A stretch of 64,000 nucleotides of DNA from Bosea sp. F3-2 (lineage in GTDB: Bacteria; Pseudomonadota; Alphaproteobacteria; Rhizobiales; Beijerinckiaceae): NCBI RefSeq assembly GCF_008253865.1, contig NZ_CP042333.1, positions 141,402 through 205,401 of the forward strand, written 5' to 3'. Below are positions 43,628 through 52,432 of this stretch, in pieces (position 1 is the stretch's first letter; every line of letters begins with the position of its first letter). The notes beneath the pieces are model-generated. The model searched no databases. It saw only the letters and a program-made list of their open reading frames with translations, and was not told the origin of the DNA. A program made the translations under genes and the position numbers.

Positions 43628-45729
43628 GCCGCCTCCGCACGCCGCTCACGATCATGATCGGCGAAGCTACGGCCGCTCCTGGCCAGTTCCTCCAGCAGTC
43701 GCGCCGGGCGCCAATTCGCATCGCCGCTGGCTCCAAACGACAGGATATCGGCGTAGATCGCATCGAGCCCGACCGTGTCGGCCCAGAACATCGGACCGCC
43801 CCGCGCGGCCGGGAAGCCCATGCCCTGCGTATAGGCGACATCGATGTCAGAAGCGCGCTGCACCGTGCCGTCGGCCAGCGCAAAGGCGCCTTCGTTGACG
43901 ATGGCATACAGCGCCCGCTTGATGATCTCCTCGTCGGAGATGGCGCGCCGGGTGACGTCGAGCCGGTCGGATTCTTGAAGGATCATCGCCTCGACGGCGG
44001 GATCGCTCTCCTTCTGTCGGCCGGAATAGCGATACCACCCCGCCCCCGTCTTCGAACCCAGCCGCCCCTGCTCCACCAGAAGGTCGGCCAATCGGGAGTA
44101 GCGCCTCGCCGGGTCCCAATCCTTGAGCTGGCGCTGACGGACATGCCAGGCGACATCCTGCCCGGCCATGTCGAGCATGGCACAGGGGCCCATCGCCAAG
44201 CCGAAAGCATTGAGGGCGCTATCGATCTGCTCCGGCAGCGCACCTTCCTCCAGCATCAGGTCGGCCTGCCGCAGATAAGGATAGAGCAGGCGGTTCGCGA
44301 GGAAACCATCGCAGACGCCGACCACCACGGGTGTCTTGCCGGCCTTGCGGGCGAGCCGGATCACCGTCGCCAGCACATCGGGTGCGGTTTCCCTGGCGCG
44401 CACGATCTCGAGCAGCCGCATGACATGGGCCGGGCTGAAGAAATGCAGCCCGACGACATCGGCCGGGCGCGACGTCGCGGCGGCGATGACGTCGACATCG
44501 AGCGCCGAGGTGTTGGTGGCGAGAATCGCACCGCGCTTCGCGATCTTGTCGAGCTCTTGGAAGATCGCAAGCTTGACCTGCATCTCCTCGAAAGCGGCCT
44601 CAATGACGAGGTCAACCCCGGACAACGCCGCGATATCCGTCCTTCCAGTGATCTGCTGCAGCCGATCCTGCGCGACTTCGGCCGAGAGATCGCCCTTGGC
44701 GACGGCGCGGTCGTAGACATCGCGAATGCGCTTGAGACCGCGCTCCAGACCCGCCGCATCGCGCTCGATCAACGTGACCGGCAGACCCGCATTGGCGAAG
44801 ACCATGGCGATGCCGGAGCCCATCGTGCCGGCGCCGATCACGCCGACCGTCTCGACCGGGCGCGTCCGCGTCTCCTTGCCGATGCCAGGCGTTCCGGCTG
44901 CAGCGCGTTCCGCGAAGAAGAGGTGGCGCAGCGCGCGCGAGGTCGTGGACTCCATCAAGCCAAGGAAGAGCCGGCGTTCCGCGGCGAGCGCTTCCGGGAA
45001 GGAGAGGCGCGCGGACTGTGCCATGGCGTCGAGCGCTGTCCGCGAGGCTTCCGCGTGCGGGCTCTTGGCTGAGATGCCGGCGCGCGCAGCGTCGATTGCT
45101 TCGGCGAGATCGGGCGGGAGCGCTCGGCCGGAGGTGGCGGTCAGCGGTACTGCACCAAGTTGCTCGATCAGGATCATGGCCTCTGCCAGGGAATCGTCGC
45201 CGATGCGGTCGACGATCCCAGCCGCGCGTGCTTCGGCCGCGCCGAGGACGCGCCCGCTCGCGATCATCCCTGCCGCGACGGCCGCTTTCGCGACGCGCGG
45301 CAAACGTTGTGTGCCCCCGCCACCTGGCAGCAACCCGAGCTTCACCTCGGGCAGACCGATCCGGGCATCCGGGCTGGCGACGCGGCCATGGCAGGCGAGA
45401 GCGAGTTCGAGGCCTCCACCGAGCGCCGTGCCGCGGATGGCCGCGACCACCGGCACCGGCGAGGCCTCGATCGCGGCGTGAAGGTCGTTCGGGTCGGGCG
45501 CGGTCGGATCGAGCCCTGCGTCGAATTCCTGGATATCGGCGCCAGCGGAGAAATGCCCGCCCTCCCCGATGAGAACAACGCCGCTGACGCCGTTAATGAC
45601 CGCGCGCGACAGCGCGGCCGTGAGGTCGCGCCTGACGGCGGCGGAGAGGCTGTTGACCGGCGGGTTCGCGATGGTGAGAACCGCGACAGTGCCGCTGACT
45701 TCCGTGCGGACAAGGGATGGGAACGTCAT
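43624..45729 (-). CDS. FadJ/FadB-like bifunctional enoyl-CoA hydratase/3-hydroxyacyl-CoA dehydrogenase
   Basis: 701 residues. N-terminal crotonase domain (1 to ~190) with GHFSAGADIQEF and both catalytic Glu residues present (GGGLELALAC and IGLPEVKLGLLPGGGG). NAD-binding domain from ~290 (VGVIGAGTMGSGIAMVFANAG), catalytic His in LHFFSPAHVMRLLEIV near 425, C-terminal dehydrogenase domains to the end. Converts enoyl-CoA to 3-ketoacyl-CoA. Starts 12 bases after the 406-residue acyl-CoA dehydrogenase gene. Confidence 0.92.
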   Translation of the reverse strand: MTFPSLVRTEVSGTVAVLTIANPPVNSLSAAVRRDLTAALSRAVINGVSGVVLIGEGGHFSAGADIQEFDAGLDPTAPDPNDLHAAIEASPVPVVAAIRGTALGGGLELALACHGRVASPDARIGLPEVKLGLLPGGGGTQRLPRVAKAAVAAGMIASGRVLGAAEARAAGIVDRIGDDSLAEAMILIEQLGAVPLTATSGRALPPDLAEAIDAARAGISAKSPHAEASRTALDAMAQSARLSFPEALAAERRLFLGLMESTTSRALRHLFFAERAAAGTPGIGKETRTRPVETVGVIGAGTMGSGIAMVFANAGLPVTLIERDAAGLERGLKRIRDVYDRAVAKGDLSAEVAQDRLQQITGRTDIAALSGVDLVIEAAFEEMQVKLAIFQELDKIAKRGAILATNTSALDVDVIAAATSRPADVVGLHFFSPAHVMRLLEIVRARETAPDVLATVIRLARKAGKTPVVVGVCDGFLANRLLYPYLRQADLMLEEGALPEQIDSALNAFGLAMGPCAMLDMAGQDVAWHVRQRQLKDWDPARRYSRLADLLVEQGRLGSKTGAGWYRYSGRQKESDPAVEAMILQESDRLDVTRRAISDEEIIKRALYAIVNEGAFALADGTVQRASDIDVAYTQGMGFPAARGGPMFWADTVGLDAIYADILSFGASGDANWRPARLLEELARSGRSFADHDRERRAEAA

Positions 45730-45741
45730 GTCGGCGCGCCT

Positions 45742-46962
45742 TCACCAGGCCCAGAGCTCGGCCGGTTTGGCCAGTTCGAGGCGGGCGATCTGGTCCATAT
45801 GGACTTCGTCGGGACCGTCCGCGAGACGCAGCGTACGCGCCAGCGCCCAGCCTTCCGCGAGGCCAAAATCGCCGCTGACGCCGCCGCCACCATGGATCTG
45901 GATCGCCCGATCGAGCACCGCCTGGGCCATGCGCGGCGCGATAACCTTGATCATCGCGATCTCGGCGCGCGCCGCCTTGTTGCCGACCGTGTCCATCATA
46001 TGAGCCGCCCTCAACGTCAACAGCCGCGCCTGCTCGATCTCCATGCGGCTTTCGGCAATGGCCTCGCGCAGCATGCCCTGCTCGGCGATCGGCTTCCCGA
46101 AGGCGACGCGGCTGCGTGCTCGTGCGACCATCGACTCCAATGCCCGTTCAGCCAGACCGATCGCCCGCATGCAGTGATGGATGCGGCCGGGGCCAAGTCG
46201 CCCCTGCGCGATCTCGAAACCGCGTCCCTCGCCGAGCAGCATGTTGGTGGCCGGTACGCGCACATCGGTGAACCGCATCTCGAAATGGCCGTGCGGCGCA
46301 TGATCGTAGCCGAATACCGTCAGCGGTCGGACAGCCTCGACGCCTGGCGTGTCCATCGGCACGAGGATCATCGACTGACGCCGGAAGGGCTCCGCTTCGG
46401 GATCGGTCAGGCCCATGAAAATCAGGATCTTGCAACGCCGGTCGCCCGCGCCGGAGGTCCACCACTTGTGCCCGTTGATGACGTAGTCGTCGCCGTCGCG
46501 AACGATGCGCGAAGCGATGTTGCGCGCGTCGGAGGAAGCCACCTGCGGCTCCGTCATCGCGAAGCCGGAACGGATCTCGCCCGCCAGCAGCGGCTCAAGC
46601 CAGCGCTTTTTCTGTTCAGGCGTGCCGTAGCGCGCGAGCACTTCCATGTTGCCCGTGTCGGGCGCGGAGCAGTTGAAGACTTCGGCGGCGATGGGCGAAC
46701 GGCCCATCACTTCGCAGAGCGGCGCGTATTCAAGATTGCTGAGGCCCGCGCCGCCGCCGTGATCCGGCAGGAACAGGTTCCATAGCCCGGCTGCGCGAGC
46801 TTTCGCCTTCATCTCCTCCATGACCGGCGGCGACATCCAGCGATCGACACTGCCGGCGACCTGCTCGGAATACACCGGCTCGTTCGGGTAGACATGCTCG
46901 GCCATGAAGGCACCAAGCCGGGCGAGCAGGTCCCTGACCTTCGGTGAATGTTCGAAGTCCAT
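45742..46962 (-). CDS. Acyl-CoA dehydrogenase, ACAD10/ACAD11/LvaC-like
   Basis: 406 residues. Flavin/substrate blocks FAMTEPQVASSDARNI, YVINGHKWWTSGAGDRRCKI, GRIHHCMRAIGLAERALE, and the late block IQIHGGGGVSGDFGLAEGWALARTLRLADGPDEVH. This RIHHCMR/GxxxVSxDF/ADGPDEVH pattern is that of the ACAD10/11 subgroup, which in animals and in the bacterial lva pathway works with a kinase on 4-hydroxyacyl-CoAs. The island indeed carries such a kinase (50365). First gene of the leftward operon, with a TTGTCGGACAA site 55 bases upstream. Confidence 0.88.
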   Translation of the reverse strand: MDFEHSPKVRDLLARLGAFMAEHVYPNEPVYSEQVAGSVDRWMSPPVMEEMKAKARAAGLWNLFLPDHGGGAGLSNLEYAPLCEVMGRSPIAAEVFNCSAPDTGNMEVLARYGTPEQKKRWLEPLLAGEIRSGFAMTEPQVASSDARNIASRIVRDGDDYVINGHKWWTSGAGDRRCKILIFMGLTDPEAEPFRRQSMILVPMDTPGVEAVRPLTVFGYDHAPHGHFEMRFTDVRVPATNMLLGEGRGFEIAQGRLGPGRIHHCMRAIGLAERALESMVARARSRVAFGKPIAEQGMLREAIAESRMEIEQARLLTLRAAHMMDTVGNKAARAEIAMIKVIAPRMAQAVLDRAIQIHGGGGVSGDFGLAEGWALARTLRLADGPDEVHMDQIARLELAKPAELWAW

Positions 46963-47274
46963 TATCCTCCCCTTCGCTGCCGCGACGGCGTGGAGTTATC
47001 CCTAGCCGATGTTGCCTTGTCGGACAATACGACAAAATAGAAGATGCAACCACAGAGGATTGGAAAATAGATACGGATATTAATCGTTCTATTTCAATAT
47101 TTTATGATGATATAACTCGGCCCGAGGCACCACACCCGGGTCAAGAGGGATCGCAAGATAGGGTTGTCAATTGTCCGGTTGTCGGGCAAAGATGCCTCCA
47201 TGACCCGCCGGGCGGGTCGTTGACAGGCGGCGAGGCGCAAGGCGCTTCCAGGCCCTTTCAGGCGAAGGCAAGAG
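46963..47274. promoter_or_regulatory. Divergent promoter region with two GntR-type sites
   Basis: About 310 bases between the leftward acyl-CoA dehydrogenase operon and the rightward thiolase-like operon. Exact palindrome TTGTCGGACAA at 47017-47027 and the one-mismatch copy TTGTCGGGCAA at 47179-47189, each nearer one of the two starts. The middle (47060-47115) is very AT-rich. A GC hairpin (GACCCGC, CGG, GCGGGTC, 47202-47218) lies in the leader of the rightward operon. Confidence 0.7.
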
Positions 47275-48453
47275 ATGGGAACCGCTCGCAGACCCGCTTA
47301 TGCGCTCAAGGACAAGTACGCGATCGTCGGCATAGGTACGACTGACTACTCGGCCAATTCCGGCCGCACGGTCCGGGCGCTCGCCATCGAGGCTTCGGCC
47401 AATGCTATTGCCGATGCCGGCCTGAGGCCCGCCGATATCGACGGCATCGTCAGCTACAACTTCAACGATTCGGCGCCGGCGATCGCCGTCGCGACCGGGC
47501 TCGAGATCCCCAATGCCGGCTATGCGGTCGATTTCCTGGCGGGTGGCAACGCCGCCAACCTGATCGTGCTTTCGGCCGTGGCCGCGATCGAAGCCGGGCT
47601 AGCCGATACCGTCGTCTGCTACCGCGCGATGAATGGTCGCTCCGGCTTCCGGCTCGGCGGCGGCCGTGAATTCCAGGCGCTGGGCCCGACGCAGTACACC
47701 GCGCCCTTCGGCTGGATCACCTATCCGCAAGCCATGGCGATGTGGTGCCGCCGCTATCAGATCGAATACGGGCTGACACCGGAACAACTGGGCAATGTCG
47801 CGGTCACGCTGCGAGAGAACGCCGTGCTCAATCCCCGCGCGATGCAGCGCAAGCCGATGACCATGGACGACTATCTCGCCTCGCGCCCGATCGTCGATCC
47901 CTTCCGCATGTTCGACATCTGCCTGGAGACGGACGGCGCGTGTGCGGTGGTCGTGACCTCGGCCGAGCGCGCACGGGACTTGAAGCAGAAGCCCGTCTAC
48001 ATCATGGGCGGCGCCTATGGCGGCGGGCCGCAGCAGGGCGACGACCTGTTCGACTGCATCCGCTGGCCAGACCATTCGAAGAACTACAGCCACTACATCG
48101 CCGATGATCTCTGGCGTAGCGCCGGCGTGACTCCGAATGATATCGACGTCGCCGAGATCTATGACTGCTTCACCTACAGCATCCTGATGCAGCTCGAGGG
48201 GCTCGGCTTCTGCGGGCTGGGCGAGGCCGGCAACTACATCGCCGACGGCCATATCCGCCGCGACGGCAAGCTGCCCGTCAACACCCATGGCGGCCTGCTC
48301 TCCGAGGGCTACATCCATGGGTTCAACCATGTGATCGAGGCGGTGGAACAATTACGCGGCCAGTCCGGCCCGCGCCAGATTCCCAATGCGGAGATCGCGC
48401 TCACCACCGCCGGAGCGATGACCTGCGGCAGCGCGATGATCCTGAGGAGATAG
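47275..48453 (+). CDS. Thiolase-like protein / lipid-transfer-protein (SCP2-thiolase, Ltp2-like)
   Basis: 392 residues of thiolase fold, but without the nucleophilic Cys motif: the expected CGSG segment reads DFLAGGNAANLIV. It retains AEIYDCFTYSILMQLEGLGF and VNTHGGLLSEGYIHGFNHVIEAV, as in DitF/Ltp2 proteins that act in retro-aldol side-chain cleavage together with a DUF35 partner. The next gene is exactly such a DUF35 protein, five bases on. The pair therefore may split a beta-hydroxyacyl-CoA rather than perform thiolysis; this is inference from the family. Confidence 0.85.
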   Translation: MGTARRPAYALKDKYAIVGIGTTDYSANSGRTVRALAIEASANAIADAGLRPADIDGIVSYNFNDSAPAIAVATGLEIPNAGYAVDFLAGGNAANLIVLSAVAAIEAGLADTVVCYRAMNGRSGFRLGGGREFQALGPTQYTAPFGWITYPQAMAMWCRRYQIEYGLTPEQLGNVAVTLRENAVLNPRAMQRKPMTMDDYLASRPIVDPFRMFDICLETDGACAVVVTSAERARDLKQKPVYIMGGAYGGGPQQGDDLFDCIRWPDHSKNYSHYIADDLWRSAGVTPNDIDVAEIYDCFTYSILMQLEGLGFCGLGEAGNYIADGHIRRDGKLPVNTHGGLLSEGYIHGFNHVIEAVEQLRGQSGPRQIPNAEIALTTAGAMTCGSAMILRR

Positions 48454-48457
48454 GGCG

Positions 48458-48877
48458 ATGTCGTTGCCAGAAGCATACGCCAAGCCGGTCCCGGTTCCCG
48501 ATCCCGATTCCGCGCCGTTCTGGGCCGGCTGCCGCGAGCAGCGCCTGATGATCCAGCATTGCGACGATTGCAGTCGACACCAGTTCCCGCCGAGCAATAT
48601 CTGCGCGCATTGCGGCTCGGGCCGCCTGTCGTGGAAGCAGGCCTCGGGTGCCGGCAAGGTCTTCAGCTGGATCGTCGTCCGGCATCCGGTGCCGAAGCCG
48701 GTCTATGTCGACGATGTCCCCTATGTCGTCGCGCTGATCGAGCTCGCTGAGGGCGTGCGGATGCCGTCCAATATCGTCGGCTGTGCGCCCGAGGATGTGG
48801 TGGCGGACATGCCGCTCAAGGTCGCGTTTAAGCAAGTCACCGAAGAGGTGGTGCTGCCGCTGTTCGAGCCAGCTTGA
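48458..48877 (+). CDS. Zn-ribbon/OB-fold protein (DUF35)
   Basis: 139 residues. Zn-ribbon cysteines at 35, 38, 49 and 52 (CDDC and CAHC), followed by an OB-fold (GKVFSWIVVRHPVPKPVYVDDVPYVVALIEL). Members form complexes with thiolase-like proteins and complete their active site, for example in Ltp2-type aldolases. It starts five bases after the thiolase-like gene. Confidence 0.9.
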   Translation: MSLPEAYAKPVPVPDPDSAPFWAGCREQRLMIQHCDDCSRHQFPPSNICAHCGSGRLSWKQASGAGKVFSWIVVRHPVPKPVYVDDVPYVVALIELAEGVRMPSNIVGCAPEDVVADMPLKVAFKQVTEEVVLPLFEPA

Positions 48878-48970
48878 AGTCTGAGAGAATGCTGGGCGGG
48901 AACGGGAGAGACGCGGGCCAACCGCGCACCCGGCCCGTCCCGGAACTGGAAACGCCATAGGACGACGGCG

Positions 48971-50368
48971 ATGCACGCTTCCTCCGCCATCATCGCCCAG
49001 ATGGGCGCGGTCAGCCGCGACGAGATGCAGGCCCTCCAGCTCGCCAAGCTGAGGTGCCAGATCGAGCGGCTGCATGCCACGAGTGGCTTTTATCGGGAGC
49101 GATGGGACAGGGCGGGGGTTCGTCTCGACGACATCCGTTCACTGGCTGATCTCAGGCGCATCCCGACGATCACCAAGGCCGATTGCCTCGCCGACCAGAA
49201 CGAGCACCAGCCCTTCGGCCGGCGTCTCGGCATCGCTCGGGAAGACGTCGCGCTGGTCTGCATGACCGGGGGCACCTCGGGACAGGGGCAGGAAGTCTAT
49301 GGCCGTTCGCAGCGCGACCTGGTCATGCAGGGCTATTTCCATCAGCTTCCCTGGCACATCGCCGGGCTGCGGCAGGGCGATGTCGGGCTGAACTGCGTTC
49401 CCTCCGGCGGTCTCACGACCGGTGGTTGGGGCCCGACGGAGGGCTTCCGTGCCGCCGGCGCCCTGCCATTGACGGTCGGCGGCACGATGAGCACCGACGC
49501 CAAGATCGATTTGATGTGCCGCTTCGGCGAGATCCACTTCATCTATGCCTCGACGAACTACCTGCACACGCTGACCGAAGCCCTACGCCGCCGCGGCCTC
49601 GACCCGCGCGAGCACTTTCCGACGATGAAGAGCCTGTTCATCGCGGCCGAGGGCTATCCGGTCGAATGGGCGCAGACCATCCAGGAGGTCTGGGGTGCGA
49701 CATTGCACGAAGGCTATGGCAGCACGCAGGGTGCAGGCTTCATCTGCTCGACCAGCGAGCAGGGCGTCGTCTCGGCCGATGGCGGCCGCGCGCCGATGCA
49801 GTGCTTCGACTGGCACGTCATCGTCGAGGTGCTCGATCCCGATACGGATGAGCCGGTGAAGGAAGGCGAGTTCGGCGAAATCGTCTTGACCAATCTCGAT
49901 ATCGAAGGCTCGGCGGTTATCCGCTTCCGCACGCGTGACCGTGTCCGGCTCCTGCCGCAGGCATCGGCGAACAACGGGCGCGCCTGGACCTGCATCGAAA
50001 GCGGCACCATCGGCCGCTACGACGACATGATGAAGATCCGCGGCAACAATGTCTGGCCGTCGGCCGTCGATCTCGCCGTCTTCGCCCATCATGAGGTCGC
50101 CGAATATGTCGGCAGCGTCTTCGTCGACGAGAAGGGCCGCACCGAGGTCATGGTCAAGGTCGGGCTCAAGCCGGAGCATGCCGAACGCGACGAGGCCGAG
50201 CGCGAGGCTGTCCTGCTGCGCGTCCAGACCGCCATCAAGGAGCGGACGAACGTTCAGATGAAGGTCCGCGAAGTGCCGCGCGACGAGCTCCCGTTCTTCG
50301 AGAACAAGGCCCGCCGCTGGAAGGACGAGCGCCCCGCCGGCTATCAGTTCTCCGACAAGACCTCGTGA
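48971..50368 (+). CDS. PaaK-like acyl/aryl-CoA ligase (AMP-forming)
   Basis: 465 residues, phenylacetate-CoA-ligase family. FYRERWDRAGV and LRRIPTITKADCLADQ open the family fold; the phosphate-binding motif is CMTGGTSGQGQEVYGRS, EGYGSTQG is the adenylate motif, and FRTRDRVRLLP and SGTIGRYDDMMKIRGNNVWP lead into the C-terminal domain. It activates a carboxylic acid with ATP and CoA, the likely entry step of the island's pathway. An ATG at 49001 is an alternative start. Confidence 0.88.
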   Translation: MHASSAIIAQMGAVSRDEMQALQLAKLRCQIERLHATSGFYRERWDRAGVRLDDIRSLADLRRIPTITKADCLADQNEHQPFGRRLGIAREDVALVCMTGGTSGQGQEVYGRSQRDLVMQGYFHQLPWHIAGLRQGDVGLNCVPSGGLTTGGWGPTEGFRAAGALPLTVGGTMSTDAKIDLMCRFGEIHFIYASTNYLHTLTEALRRRGLDPREHFPTMKSLFIAAEGYPVEWAQTIQEVWGATLHEGYGSTQGAGFICSTSEQGVVSADGGRAPMQCFDWHVIVEVLDPDTDEPVKEGEFGEIVLTNLDIEGSAVIRFRTRDRVRLLPQASANNGRAWTCIESGTIGRYDDMMKIRGNNVWPSAVDLAVFAHHEVAEYVGSVFVDEKGRTEVMVKVGLKPEHAERDEAEREAVLLRVQTAIKERTNVQMKVREVPRDELPFFENKARRWKDERPAGYQFSDKTS

Positions 50369-51423
50369 TCTCCATGGCCGACAGCACGATGCCCGCAAGC
50401 CAGGAACGCCTCTCCTTCACCGCAGCCCTGCCTCGGCTCGAAGCGGCTCTGCGCCAGGCCGGCGTGATCCGCCCGGCCGAAGCCATCGAGATCGAGCGTC
50501 AGTTCGAGGCGGGGCAGTCGAACCCGACCTATCTGCTGGCCACCGGCGAGCGCCGCCTCGTGCTGCGCAAGCAGCCCTACGGCCATCTGCTGCCCCGCGC
50601 CCATGACGTGGTGCGGGAGCACAATATCATGCAGGCGCTGGGTGGCGCGGGCTTCACCGTGCCGCATCCGCTCTTCGCCAGCGATGATCGCGAGATCATC
50701 GGCACGAGCTTTTTCGTGATGGACTACGTTCCCGGTGCCGTTCACTCGGACCCGGCCCTCCCGAATGATGGGCCGGCCCAGCGGTGCTCGATCTACGAGG
50801 CGATGGCCGGGACGATGGCGCGGCTGCATCGCATCGAGCCTTCGGCTCTGGAAGCAGCAGGCGTAAAACCCCGCGGCGACTTCATCGGTCGGCAGATCGG
50901 CGTCTGGCGCGGCGCCTACCTCGCGGCCATGACCGAGGACGATCCGCGCATCGAGGCGGTGGGGCAATGGCTGCTCGACCACAAACCGAAAACCGAGAAT
51001 ATCGGCATCGTCCATGGCGACTACCGCATCGAGAACCTGATCTTCCAGGGCAGCGAGGTCGCCGCCGTGCTCGACTGGGAGCTCTGCACGGTGGGCGAGC
51101 CGCTGGCCGATCTCGCCTATTGCTGCATCTGGTACCACCTGCCGCAATCAGTCCTGAACGGCCTCGCCGATCAGGATCTCCAGGCGCTCGGCATTCCCGA
51201 CGAGAGCGAGTTTCTTGACATCTATTCTCGTGCATCCGGGATCGATGCCGCCGCCACCCGCGACTATTTCCTCGCCTTCGCCTTCTACAGGCTCGCAGCC
51301 ATCCTACAGGGCGTCTACAAGCGGGCGCTCGACGGAAACGCCGCCTCGCCGCAGGCACTGACGCGCGGCCGGGTCGCGGAGCTTTGCCTCACACAGGCCG
51401 CAGCCTTCGCCGCCCGAGCCTAG
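50365..51423 (+). CDS. Phosphotransferase (APH/ACAD10-kinase/LvaA-like)
   Basis: 352 residues of the aminoglycoside-phosphotransferase/choline-kinase fold. Lys in LVLRKQPYG near 70, Brenner motif HGDYRIEN at 217-224 and metal ligand Asp237 in AVLDWE. It belongs to the group fused to acyl-CoA dehydrogenases in ACAD10/11 and acting as LvaA in levulinate use, where a 4-hydroxyacyl-CoA is phosphorylated before elimination. GTG start overlaps the ligase stop by four bases; ATG at 50374 is possible. No LvaB-like small partner was seen next to it. Confidence 0.87.
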   Translation: MISMADSTMPASQERLSFTAALPRLEAALRQAGVIRPAEAIEIERQFEAGQSNPTYLLATGERRLVLRKQPYGHLLPRAHDVVREHNIMQALGGAGFTVPHPLFASDDREIIGTSFFVMDYVPGAVHSDPALPNDGPAQRCSIYEAMAGTMARLHRIEPSALEAAGVKPRGDFIGRQIGVWRGAYLAAMTEDDPRIEAVGQWLLDHKPKTENIGIVHGDYRIENLIFQGSEVAAVLDWELCTVGEPLADLAYCCIWYHLPQSVLNGLADQDLQALGIPDESEFLDIYSRASGIDAAATRDYFLAFAFYRLAAILQGVYKRALDGNAASPQALTRGRVAELCLTQAAAFAARA

Positions 51424-51482
51424 AGCGTGCCGCGGTTTTTCGTGACATCAGTGGCCGCCAGAAGCGAGGCCGGCGGCATAGC

Positions 51483-52268
51483 TCAAATCGCTGTATAGCC
51501 ACCGTCGACGGCGAGAATCTGCCCGCTGATATGGGCGCTCGCATCTGAGGCGAGGAGCAACGCCGCGCCCTTAAGATCCTGCGAGCCGCCGAGTTCGCCG
51601 CGCGGCGTGTGCGCGACGAGCTGCGCCTCGTGCTGATCCAGCGTCGCTGCCGTCAGCTTCGAATGGAAATAGCCCGGCGCCAGCGCATTCATCGTAATGC
51701 CGTGCGGTCCCCACTCCGCCGCCAACGCACGCGTGAAGTTCACCAACCCGCCCTTGGCGGTATTGTAGCCGATCGTCCCGACGAGATCCGGATGGTGTCC
51801 GCGCAGGCCTTCGATCGAAGCGATGTTCAGGATGCGCCCGCGCCGCGCCGGCAGCATCCAGCGCTTGGCAACCGCCTGCGTCAGCAGAAAGATGCCGGTG
51901 AGATTGATCGCCATGACCTTGTTCCAGCCGTCAAGCGGATGGTCCTGCGTTGGCGCGCCCCAGGATGTGCCGGCATTGTTGACGAGGATGTCGACTTGCG
52001 GATAGCGCGCGCCGACCCAGTCGCAGAGCGCTTCGATCGCTTCGGGGCGGGAGAGGTCGGCTGCGAAACCCGCGGCGTCGATGCCCTGTGCCTTCAGGTT
52101 CTGCTCCGCCGCTTCGAGCTCCGCCGCCTTGCGGGCGACGAGTACAATGCGGGCGCCAAACTCGCCCAACGCCTCCGCGATCTGAAGGCCGAGCCCGCGC
52201 GAGCCACCGGTGACTACGGCGACACGGCCGCTAAGATCGAACAGCGCATGAAGCGGGCGGGCGGGCAT
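51483..52268 (-). CDS. Short-chain dehydrogenase/reductase
   Basis: 261 residues. TGGSRGLG at residues 20-27, NNAGTSWG near 100, catalytic Tyr and Lys in GYNTAKGG near 165, C-terminal AVDGGYTAI. Arg43-Lys44 after the second strand suggests NADP(H). I start at 52268; the frame upstream to 52349 runs through the promoter. It is transcribed away from the MaoC gene, from the shared region holding a variant GntR site. Confidence 0.87.
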   Translation of the reverse strand: MPARPLHALFDLSGRVAVVTGGSRGLGLQIAEALGEFGARIVLVARKAAELEAAEQNLKAQGIDAAGFAADLSRPEAIEALCDWVGARYPQVDILVNNAGTSWGAPTQDHPLDGWNKVMAINLTGIFLLTQAVAKRWMLPARRGRILNIASIEGLRGHHPDLVGTIGYNTAKGGLVNFTRALAAEWGPHGITMNALAPGYFHSKLTAATLDQHEAQLVAHTPRGELGGSQDLKGAALLLASDASAHISGQILAVDGGYTAI

Positions 52269-52358
52269 CAGAAGACGTTTCCTCGACTGGCGGGGCTGTG
52301 CGGGACGAGGACAGCTCGACCGGCAACGCCGGGGCATCCGTTGACCCACCCGCTTTTT

Positions 52359-52369
52359 CTGTTGGACAA
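52359..52369. promoter_or_regulatory. Variant GntR-type site CTGTTGGACAA
   Basis: Two mismatches to TTGTCGGACAA, both in the left half, in the 165-base divergent region between the SDR gene and the MaoC gene. The right half GGACAA is intact. Weaker evidence than the exact copies. Confidence 0.45.
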
Positions 52370-52432
52370 GTCAATAACCCGACATAACGTGAAAGCAAGC
52401 CCTGCGGTGCTCGCAGGCAGCGGTGAGAGGCC

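Noticed and set aside
41783..43657. 624-codon open frame on the plus strand
   Set aside because: Exact antisense of the 602-residue acyl-CoA dehydrogenase, which has full family motifs; the antisense product has none.
45160..46785. 541-codon open frame on the plus strand
   Set aside because: Antisense to the acyl-CoA dehydrogenase and FadJ-like genes; no protein-like blocks.
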